The notes under the pieces are model-generated. The model did no database searches and had not been told where the DNA came from. It saw nothing but the letters and a program-made list of their open reading frames with translations. 5,306 nt of DNA from Gammaproteobacteria bacterium (GTDB taxonomy: Bacteria; Pseudomonadota; Gammaproteobacteria; Enterobacterales; Kangiellaceae), in NCBI GenBank assembly GCA_013372875.1, contig JABXIW010000224.1:1-5306 (forward strand). Direction: 5' to 3'. Numbering within the stretch: the first letter of the stretch is position 1; the number at the start of each line of letters is the position of its first letter. Below are positions 1 through 5,306 of this stretch, one piece after another. The position numbers and the translations under genes were made by a program.

Positions 1-1287
1 GCGGGCAGCGCGAGCTACCGAACACAGTATTTAGATGCGGCTCGCCGTGGTCAGGAATTTGAGATTGATACCGTGTTCAACTGGGATGGCATGTTTGGCG
101 TTCGCCGCGCAACACGCAGTCTCTGGAACCAACGTGCTCGTTACTTTGAAGGAGCGGAATACCGAGCGCATGAAAGCGTTGGTGGTGAATTGGGCGACGA
201 GTTGTGGTCGACACCTTTATTCCAAGCCTTGAAAGCGTCCGTTGCTCGTTATGGAGATGGTTCGGATCGTGTTTTCCGTGACTTTGACTCGATTGTGCTT
301 GAAGGCATGTACGGCGTGGGTCGTGGTGTAAAAATGCATGATTTGGCGGAGTCCACCGTATTTGCCGCGACAATGCTTTTCCCTGAAAAAGAGTACGCAC
401 AAATTCTGAAAGACAGCTTCGCACAACATAACTTACTCAAAGTTCCTTTTAACGCCAGATATCAATCTCGTTACATTAAAGCTGGGGAAATGGTCGAGTT
501 GACGCTTTCTCACACTGGCCGATCTGCAAGCGTAAAGGGCAATTGGTCACTGAACAACGACACATCAAAAGCGGTCGATGTGGAACTGGCAAACTCGGCC
601 TCTTTCAGTGCCAACTTACCAACGGGGCTGACGTGTGGTGCACCGTTTGAATCTAAAGTTTCGGTGGATTATCAGTTTGCTGAAGGGCTTAAGGCGCAAT
701 CTTGGCAAAACGTGACGGCGCTAGTGAACGGTATTCCTCTACTTTTGAATAAGCCCAAGACTATCGAGGATGCGCTCACCGATGCGAGTATTAACTCGCG
801 CGGTCAAGAAGTGCAAGGGAACAAAATTTTTGTTCAAACACTATCAGACAAAACGCAGAAAATTGATGACTCATTTGCCGTTTATCTCGATATCGAACAC
901 GCGAATTTAGCGGATTTACACATCACGTTGACGTCGCCACAAGGCCAGTCTGTAGTGCTGTTTAACCATCAGCCGAGTCAATCGGGTGGGTTTACGGGCT
1001 ATTTCACGGTTCAGCACGATCCAGAGCTGCAAGCATTGGTTGGAGAGCCTAGTTGGGGAACGTGGCGACTAGAAGTCTCCGATCGGGTGGTCGGCAACTC
1101 GGGCGCACTAAAAGCGTGGGGTGTGAGTCACTTTAACCAGTATCAGTGCGGTGCTGATACCACTTCGAAAAGCAACGTCAATGGCTCGGGTGGGAGTGGC
1201 TCACCTTGGGCGCTCTTTGGCTTGCTTGTGCTTTCAATGTTGAGAGTGGTTTGCTCTCGTAATAACGATTCATCAAAAAGAAGATAA
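1..1287 (+). CDS. Secreted protease C-terminal part: M36-like lobe, P domain and GlyGly-CTERM tail (5'-truncated)
   Basis: The frame is open from base 1 to the TAA at 1285-1287, so the N-terminus, signal peptide and any catalytic HExxH motif lie outside the window; 428 residues are visible. Visible residues about 20-150 resemble the C-terminal lobe of M36 fungalysin-type metallopeptidases: a GVRRATRS stretch, then H-x5-GELGDELW (compare the family's H-x2-GEVW), a VLEGM helix and a closing FAQHNLL. This assignment is by eye and uncertain. Residues about 260-378 are a proprotein-convertase P domain (beta sandwich), recognised by LHITLTSPQGQSVVLFN and GTWRLEV...GALKAWGV. Residues 394-420 form a GlyGly-CTERM tail: a Gly/Ser-rich turn (SGGSGS), a hydrophobic helix and basic residues. 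Such tails are cut by rhombosortase on proteins exported by type II secretion, leaving them surface-linked or released. C212 and C383 could form a disulphide. It heads the unit with the lipoprotein 5 bases downstream. Alternatives include another zinc-protease or subtilase family carrying a P domain. Confidence 0.8.
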   Translation, partial: AGSASYRTQYLDAARRGQEFEIDTVFNWDGMFGVRRATRSLWNQRARYFEGAEYRAHESVGGELGDELWSTPLFQALKASVARYGDGSDRVFRDFDSIVLEGMYGVGRGVKMHDLAESTVFAATMLFPEKEYAQILKDSFAQHNLLKVPFNARYQSRYIKAGEMVELTLSHTGRSASVKGNWSLNNDTSKAVDVELANSASFSANLPTGLTCGAPFESKVSVDYQFAEGLKAQSWQNVTALVNGIPLLLNKPKTIEDALTDASINSRGQEVQGNKIFVQTLSDKTQKIDDSFAVYLDIEHANLADLHITLTSPQGQSVVLFNHQPSQSGGFTGYFTVQHDPELQALVGEPSWGTWRLEVSDRVVGNSGALKAWGVSHFNQYQCGADTTSKSNVNGSGGSGSPWALFGLLVLSMLRVVCSRNNDSSKRR

Positions 1288-1292
1288 GACCT

Positions 1293-2735
1293 ATGAAGTT
1301 TCAATATTCTCTCATTGCAGTCTCACTGGCCCTTGTTGGCTGTGGTGGCGGTTCTGGTGGTGGTGACGCAACGGCGCCAAGTTACAACGTAGCGGGAACC
1401 ATTTCTGCGAAAGGTACGTTGTTAGATACACCAGTGTGCATCGATCTCAACCAGAACTTTGTGTGTGATGTGACTGAGCCGAGCACAAAAAGTAATAACG
1501 CAGGTGAGTTCTCGATTACCTCGACAAACAAGAACATTTTAACCAGTCCAATTTTGGCTCAGGTTGACCAAGGCGATGAGCTCACACTGAACATGATGAC
1601 GCCGGGACGAGGTTTGAGCAAAGGCAACGACATTAATGGCGTTACCACATTAATCGCGGCGCTGGTTATTGATGGTAAAACCGTCAGCCAAGCAGAACAA
1701 GTTCTAAAAGATTGGCTTGCACATGCTAACGTGAAGCTGCCTGGCACCGTGATGTCGGATCCCAATGCGTCTGAGTTGGAATACATCGAGCAAAACACGG
1801 TCGGGTTGCTAAGCAAAATGAAGCCAGAACACATCACACTTGGCATGACGACGATGGCGCAAACACTCAGCTATAACGACAAATCTCTCGCAGCGTACTT
1901 GTTGAGTGATGCGGAGGTCTCTGAGTTAGCGGCCAAGTTGTCTTCTTTATCTGCGCTTGGTTCGGTAGGTAACGATACGGGTACCGTTTTGTATTATACG
2001 GTCGCTAAAGGACATTCGAACACAGCGACGCCTCAAGAACTTTTCCCAGGACAAGATGCTGAATTTGGCTTTGACAAGTTAGAGAAGCAGGCGGCGACAG
2101 GTAATGGCTTCAAGTTTGTTAAGTTAAGTGCAACGGGCGAGAAGCTAAAAGTGGATGCAACCACTTGGGCTTGTACATTAGATGAGCGTACGGGTTTGGT
2201 TTGGGAAAACAAAAGTGCTGACGAAAATTCGCTTCAGTTTAAAGATCGTCTATTTGTTTACGAATCAGAAGACTTTAAGCCGTTTTCTAAAGACTTGGAA
2301 CAGGTTGGCTGTGTCAACGCAAGAGATGATATTTGCTCAACTAAGCAATACATTGAGCACATCAACCAGAAGTCACTGTGTGGTATCACAAATTGGCGCT
2401 TACCGGATTATCAGGAGTTTTATGATGTTCTCGACTTCGGTGAAACAGAGAAAGATGCAAGTGGCGTCGTTTATGGAATGAATTTTAAGTTCTTCCCACA
2501 GCAAACGTTAGGTAGTCCTTATTTGGAATACGGTTCGGTTTGGTTCCAGGCGTTTACCTTTACTGAAAATGACAAGGTAAAAACGCCCGAGTACTTAAGA
2601 ATGCCGTTGGTAACGGTTCGAGGTGCCGACCGTGGACAATCTAGCTCGATTGAGATTTATTCCGATAAAAAAGATCCAACAGCTGATGATTCATACCAAT
2701 TCCCAATTCGTCTAGTTGCTGAGAAAGGAGAGTAA
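1293..2735 (+). CDS. Outer-membrane lipoprotein with C-terminal Lcl_C (DUF1566) domain
   Basis: This 480-residue protein begins with a lipoprotein signal peptide: MKFQYS, a hydrophobic core and lipobox LVGC at residues 14-17, so C17 would be lipidated. Glycines follow at +2 and +3 and no Asp, which favours sorting to the outer membrane. A flexible Gly/Ser stretch tethers the mature protein. Residues 33-75 look like a small beta domain containing an EF-hand-like loop (D51, N53, N55, D59, E62) with C49 and C58 close by. Residues about 100-290 are mostly helical in character and match no family I recognise. Residues about 291-476 form an Lcl_C domain, shown by the TGLVWE entry motif (300-305), NWRLPD (367-372) and a closing FPIRLV; C294, C340, C348 and C363 may pair. 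Lcl_C takes its name from the Legionella collagen-like adhesin, but its role here is unknown. The ATG is 5 bases after the upstream stop with only a weak purine-rich AAGAAG at 1278-1283, so translational coupling is likely. Confidence 0.85.
   Translation: MKFQYSLIAVSLALVGCGGGSGGGDATAPSYNVAGTISAKGTLLDTPVCIDLNQNFVCDVTEPSTKSNNAGEFSITSTNKNILTSPILAQVDQGDELTLNMMTPGRGLSKGNDINGVTTLIAALVIDGKTVSQAEQVLKDWLAHANVKLPGTVMSDPNASELEYIEQNTVGLLSKMKPEHITLGMTTMAQTLSYNDKSLAAYLLSDAEVSELAAKLSSLSALGSVGNDTGTVLYYTVAKGHSNTATPQELFPGQDAEFGFDKLEKQAATGNGFKFVKLSATGEKLKVDATTWACTLDERTGLVWENKSADENSLQFKDRLFVYESEDFKPFSKDLEQVGCVNARDDICSTKQYIEHINQKSLCGITNWRLPDYQEFYDVLDFGETEKDASGVVYGMNFKFFPQQTLGSPYLEYGSVWFQAFTFTENDKVKTPEYLRMPLVTVRGADRGQSSSIEIYSDKKDPTADDSYQFPIRLVAEKGE
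2724..2730 (+). promoter_or_regulatory. Ribosome binding site that fixes the start of the small Lcl_C gene
   Basis: AAAGGAG lies six bases before the ATG at 2737, inside the last codons of the lipoprotein gene. It selects this ATG over an in-frame TTG at 2716, and the resulting N-terminus (MKKLITALS) is a clean signal peptide. Confidence 0.8.
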
Positions 2736-2736
2736 G

Positions 2737-3303
2737 ATGAAAAAACTTATTACCGCATTATCTCTTGTACTTGTTTCTTACGCGTCGATGGCCGCTCAGG
2801 AATGCTCTTTGGATTTTGTGAAGTCAGCGCCGAATTCTCGCTACTTATACTCTGATCTAGGTGTTGTAACTGATTTGAAAACAGGACTCACTTGGATGCG
2901 CTGCCCAGTTGGCATGACATGGGATATGGCTCAAAAAGCGTGTTCTGGGGAAGCTCAAAAAGTAACATGGCAAAACGCGCTGCTTACTGCGGAGCAAATT
3001 CGGAATGCCTCGGGCAACCATGTGCTACACAATTTTGCAGATAAAAAGCAGTGGCGATTACCGAATATTAAAGAGTTAGTTACACTCACAGAGCGTGCTT
3101 GTTTCCATCCTTCGATGAATGGTACGGCGTTTGAAAGCGCATACTCGCTTGAAACTGGTGATTTAGGTAGTTATATCTGGAGCAACACGCCCGGCACCGA
3201 CGCTAGACAAATCATGACGTTCGAAAGCGTGAATGGAGATGTTATTGGCTATTCTCCTGAGGCGAACCAGTTTTCAGTGTTGCTTGTTACAGACGAAGAT
3301 TAA
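2737..3303 (+). CDS. Exported single-domain Lcl_C (DUF1566) protein
   Basis: This 188-residue protein has a Sec signal peptide (MKK, hydrophobic core, probable cleavage after SMA at residue 19), so it should be periplasmic or secreted; there is no lipobox. The mature part is one Lcl_C domain: DLKTGLTWMRC (46-56), QWRLPNIKEL (105-114) and YIWSNTP (146-152), with the C-terminal strand FSVLLV just before the end. Four cysteines (C23, C56, C69, C122) could form two disulphides in the oxidising periplasm. It follows the lipoprotein stop by one base and has its own strong ribosome binding site, so the two are surely cotranscribed and probably coupled. It shares the motif order of the lipoprotein's C-terminal domain but little sequence outside the motifs, which suggests an old duplication. 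Its biochemical function is unknown. A role in binding, or as an accessory to the protease, is only inferred from position. Confidence 0.85.
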   Translation: MKKLITALSLVLVSYASMAAQECSLDFVKSAPNSRYLYSDLGVVTDLKTGLTWMRCPVGMTWDMAQKACSGEAQKVTWQNALLTAEQIRNASGNHVLHNFADKKQWRLPNIKELVTLTERACFHPSMNGTAFESAYSLETGDLGSYIWSNTPGTDARQIMTFESVNGDVIGYSPEANQFSVLLVTDED

Positions 3304-3333
3304 TCGACAAGTGGCTGTTAAGACAATGACGTT

Positions 3334-3362
3334 AAAAAGCTCCGCATTTGCGGAGCTTTTTT
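3334..3362. terminator. Bidirectional rho-independent terminator between convergent genes
   Basis: A perfect 7-bp stem, GCTCCGC (3339-3345) with GCGGAGC (3350-3356), closes a 4-base ATTT loop. It is followed by six T on the + strand (3357-3362) and preceded by five A (3334-3338), which read as a T-run on the - strand. The A and T runs can extend the stem. It sits 30 bases after the stop of the small Lcl_C gene and 46 bases beyond the stop of the MCP gene, so it can end both transcription units. Confidence 0.92.
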
Positions 3363-3408
3363 CGTATTTCATTCAGTGTTTCGCATGTGTTTACACCACA
3401 ATGAGTGA

Positions 3409-5052
3409 TTACACTTGGAACTGTCTTAGCTGTTGCTGCTGGTTTTCCGCTAGGCCAGAAAGCTCTTGAGCGGCAGCGGCGGATTGCGTAATGCCAGTTA
3501 CGTTCTGGCTCACCAGCTCATAGATGTTCGTTAAGTTGTTGTTGATATCAGCCGTGACCTGTTTCTGTTCTTCTGATGCGGTCGCCACTTGAGTGTTGAT
3601 TGAGTTTAGATCGGCGATAGCGTTACTGATATTAGCAAGTGATTGGCTAACTTCTTGTGCCAGAGCTTGGTTGTCTGACAGCATGGCTAAGCTAGAGTGC
3701 ATGCTTTCATTCGCGTGACCAGATTGCTGTTGAAGCTCTTCAATGATGGTCTGGATCTCTTTTGTCGATTCCTGAGTTCGCGCCGCTAGCATACGGACTT
3801 CATCGGCCACTACCGCGAAGCCTCGGCCACTTTCGCCCGCACGTGCAGCCTCGATTGCTGCATTCAGTGCAAGCAGATTGGTTTGCTCAGAAATGCCTTC
3901 AATCACTTCGATTACGCGACCAATATGTTCTGATTGATCTTTTAGCGACGTCACGACGGCTGCGGCTTCGTTGAGTTGCTCCGCCATTTTTTCGCTTGCG
4001 CGAGTGCTTTCTTCAAACATGCTCAGGCTTTGTGAGGTCAGCATGCGTGCTTGATTTGATGCGCTATCGGCTTCTTGTGCATTGGTCGATACCTCAGCTG
4101 CGGTAGATTCTAGCTGGTTGATCGCCGAAGCCACTTGCTCAACTTCTTGTTTTTCTTGATCCGAATTGACGCTGCTTTGAGTCATAACGGTCGCTAACTC
4201 AGTCGATGCTGATGCCACATCTTCACTAATGCGAACTAATGCACTCACTGTTTCACGCAGTTTGTCGATGGTTTGGTTTACATCCTGAGCCAGCTGCGAC
4301 ACTTCGTTTTTTCCGATGGCTTCGGCTTTAACCAATAGATTTCCCTTCGCGACTTCTTGCATGGTTCCTTGAAGGTTACGAATCGGTGCAACGATATAGC
4401 TGGCAAGTATCCAACTAATAAGCGAAGCGGCACTCAAGATCACCGCAAGCGAGACCGCGCTGTACGTGAGCGTGGTTGAATGCTGTTCGCCATTCGCTTC
4501 CACTTCATCAGTGACGATTTGATTCAATTGCTTAGACAGGTTGTCGATGGCGTTGATCATTGCTTCGCCAGCCAATCGATATTCTGCCATCGCAGATTCG
4601 TACTTTTGATTGAAATCGGATGTGGTGTAGCCAGAAGAGTGTTTGGTGGTGAGCAGAGGTGTCATGGTGACGCGCGTGAAATCAACATAGTGATCCATGG
4701 CTGTGCGCATGGCATTCACTTCGGTTTGAACGCCTGGGAGGCTATCGATGGAATTGAGAAAATCGCGGTTTTGGTTTTGTCTATCAGACAGTTCTTGGTT
4801 GAGAGATTGGACATCTTCGGCTTTAAATAGACTGTAAATGGCTTTGATGCGCATGGCGTAGGTGTTGTCTACGATGGCGATGAGTTCCTCTTTATGAATG
4901 ATCAGCTTGTTGGTGGAAGTGGAAACCTTATTGAATGCTTGATCGAGCTTGCCGATTCCGACGCTCAATCCAATGACGAGTAATACAACAGTGAATAGAA
5001 CAGGTAAAAAGACCTGAAGTTTAATAGAAAGCGTACTAAGAAATTGACGCAT
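3409..5052 (-). CDS. Methyl-accepting chemotaxis protein (transmembrane, HAMP)
   Basis: This 547-residue inner-membrane chemoreceptor would signal through CheW and CheA to the flagellar motor. A membrane segment spans residues about 13-32. A periplasmic ligand-binding region follows (about 33-195, mostly helical, size and pattern fitting a four-helix-bundle sensor), then a second membrane segment (about 196-218). The HAMP domain covers about 219-272 ([19 protein letters not shown]). The cytoplasmic coiled coil includes adaptation regions around [12 protein letters not shown] (311-322) and TASEEQ (491-496), likely methylation or deamidation sites. The highly conserved hairpin tip has [20 protein letters not shown] at 387-406 followed by [12 protein letters not shown] (409-420). 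The C-terminus (LRQFQV) lacks the NWETF-type CheR/CheB tether, as in most Vibrio receptors. The ligand cannot be told from sequence. The ATG at 5052 is chosen for its AGAGGG ribosome binding site and because TM1 then starts at a normal distance. It is monocistronic within the window and convergent with the protease unit. Confidence 0.95.
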   Translation of the reverse strand: MRQFLSTLSIKLQVFLPVLFTVVLLVIGLSVGIGKLDQAFNKVSTSTNKLIIHKEELIAIVDNTYAMRIKAIYSLFKAEDVQSLNQELSDRQNQNRDFLNSIDSLPGVQTEVNAMRTAMDHYVDFTRVTMTPLLTTKHSSGYTTSDFNQKYESAMAEYRLAGEAMINAIDNLSKQLNQIVTDEVEANGEQHSTTLTYSAVSLAVILSAASLISWILASYIVAPIRNLQGTMQEVAKGNLLVKAEAIGKNEVSQLAQDVNQTIDKLRETVSALVRISEDVASASTELATVMTQSSVNSDQEKQEVEQVASAINQLESTAAEVSTNAQEADSASNQARMLTSQSLSMFEESTRASEKMAEQLNEAAAVVTSLKDQSEHIGRVIEVIEGISEQTNLLALNAAIEAARAGESGRGFAVVADEVRMLAARTQESTKEIQTIIEELQQQSGHANESMHSSLAMLSDNQALAQEVSQSLANISNAIADLNSINTQVATASEEQKQVTADINNNLTNIYELVSQNVTGITQSAAAAQELSGLAENQQQQLRQFQV

Positions 5053-5058
5053 GATTGA

Positions 5059-5064
5059 CCCTCT
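5059..5064 (-). promoter_or_regulatory. Ribosome binding site that fixes the MCP start
   Basis: Read on the - strand, AGAGGG is followed by six bases and then the ATG at 5052. The alternative in-frame TTG at 5127 has no comparable purine-rich site upstream, so the shorter product is preferred. Confidence 0.8.
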
Positions 5065-5071
5065 ATAGTTT

Positions 5072-5086
5072 TGATTATTATCATTA
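5072..5086. promoter_or_regulatory. Possible Fur-box-like site in the MCP leader
   Basis: The + strand reads TGATTAT-T-ATCATTA, which matches the 7-1-7 Fur consensus (TGATAAT-N-ATTATCA) at 11 of 14 defined bases. A shifted register contains a perfect ATTATCA half-site at 5077-5083. It would lie just downstream of the predicted MCP transcription start, a position suited to repression by iron-loaded Fur. The stretch is a simple AT-rich ATT repeat, so a chance match is quite possible. Confidence 0.25.
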
Positions 5087-5104
5087 TTATTAATAACCTT
5101 AAGG

Positions 5105-5132
5105 ATTCTAATGAATACATTTTTCAAATCAA
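5105..5132 (-). promoter_or_regulatory. Candidate sigma-70 promoter for the MCP gene
   Basis: On the - strand a -35 element TTGATT (5132-5127) is separated by 16 bases from a -10 element TAGAAT (5110-5105), matching the consensus at 4 of 6 and 5 of 6 bases. Transcription would begin near 5098, giving a leader of about 45 bases before the ATG at 5052. I saw no convincing sigma-54 or sigma-28 promoter, the classes often used by flagellar and chemotaxis genes. The region is AT-rich, which lowers confidence. Confidence 0.45.
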
Positions 5133-5306
5133 TTACTTACTAATGCCGAATTGTTATGAAATGTAGCAAAATTGAAGGAATTGGCATTTTGTATAGATGT
5201 AGAAAGGCGCGGAAGTAGGCGAGGAAATAACACAACCTGAAATGTTGCGGAATTAATATACAGAAATGACAACGTGTCATAGAGGGTTCAACTAAGTGAA
5301 ACACAA
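5133..5306. other. Intergenic region upstream of the MCP, with a 15-bp dyad and a possible divergent gene start
   Basis: No complete reading frame is supported here. At 5266-5280 the arms ATGACA and TGTCAT form a perfect 6-bp inverted repeat around ACG, the size of a dimeric-regulator operator; I cannot name the regulator. On the + strand, AGAGGG at 5281-5286 is followed nine bases later by GTG AAA CAC (from 5296), which could be the first codons of a divergent gene cut by the window edge. The operator-like dyad would then sit directly before its ribosome binding site. Both readings are tentative. Confidence 0.3.

Noticed and set aside
73..75. GTG codon as the start of the first gene
   Set aside because: The same frame is open back to base 1 and its translation continues smoothly, so this is an internal valine of a truncated gene.
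77..440. Several short reading frames on the - strand opposite the protease gene
   Set aside because: They overlap a well-supported coding region, lack recognisable domains and show no ribosome binding sites, so they are antisense shadows.
2716..2736. TTG start giving a seven-residue longer small Lcl_C protein
   Set aside because: It lies inside the lipoprotein gene without a ribosome binding site, while the ATG at 2737 has a strong one and gives a clean signal peptide.
3233..3469. A + strand frame running from the small Lcl_C gene across the terminator into the MCP 3' end
   Set aside because: It overlaps two real genes and reads through a strong terminator hairpin; the peptide is cysteine-rich noise.
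4480..4830. A 116-codon + strand frame opposite the MCP sensor region
   Set aside because: It is antisense to a confident gene and its translation shows no recognisable family or export signal.
5142..5188. Inverted repeat AATGCC(G)AATT / AATTGGCATT upstream of the MCP
   Set aside because: The arms need a bulge and are 26 bases apart; a match of this quality is expected by chance in an AT-rich region of this size.
5181..5197. TTGGCATTTTGTATAG considered as a sigma-54 promoter
   Set aside because: TGGCA is present, but the required GC element at the correct spacing is missing.
5157..5248. Direct repeat TGAAATGTAGC / TGAAATGTTGC, 81 bases apart
   Set aside because: Ten of eleven matching bases in about 250 bases of intergenic DNA is not beyond chance, and no further copies are present.

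Overview
The window looks like a chromosomal segment of a marine gammaproteobacterium, most likely a Vibrio or a close relative. This rests on the moderate GC content, a GlyGly-CTERM-type C-terminal sorting tail (known mainly from Vibrio, Shewanella and related genera), a Vibrio-style glycine-rich lipoprotein N-terminus, and a methyl-accepting chemotaxis protein (MCP) whose cytoplasmic part resembles the many Vibrio MCPs. The genus is an inference; no marker gene is present.

Positions 1-3303 (+ strand) hold three closely packed genes that read as one transcription unit. The first is cut by the left window edge. It is the C-terminal 428 residues of a large exported hydrolase with a lobe resembling the C-terminal half of M36 (fungalysin-like) metallopeptidases, then a linker, a proprotein-convertase P domain and a GlyGly-CTERM tail. 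Five bases later comes a 480-residue outer-membrane lipoprotein with an EF-hand-like loop near its N-terminus, an unassigned middle region and a C-terminal Lcl_C (formerly DUF1566) domain. One base after its stop starts a 188-residue exported protein that is essentially a single Lcl_C domain. All three carry export or surface-sorting signals that are visible or strongly implied, so the unit probably encodes a cell-surface or secreted protease with two companion proteins. The functional link between them is inferred from gene order only.

Positions 3304-3408 are a convergent intergenic gap with a strong hairpin terminator that has a T-run on both sides, so it can serve both converging units. 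Positions 3409-5052 (- strand) encode a 547-residue transmembrane MCP with a periplasmic sensor domain of about 160 residues, a HAMP domain and the canonical signalling hairpin. Its start is set at the ATG at 5052 because that codon has a good ribosome binding site; a longer frame reaching 5127 starts at TTG and runs through promoter and leader DNA.

Positions 5053-5306 hold no complete gene. I see a plausible sigma-70 promoter for the MCP, an AT-rich Fur-box-like stretch in its leader, a perfect-arm 15-bp dyad near the right edge, and a possible start of a divergent gene in the last 11 bases. Nothing here is a clear mobile element, CRISPR array or RNA gene.
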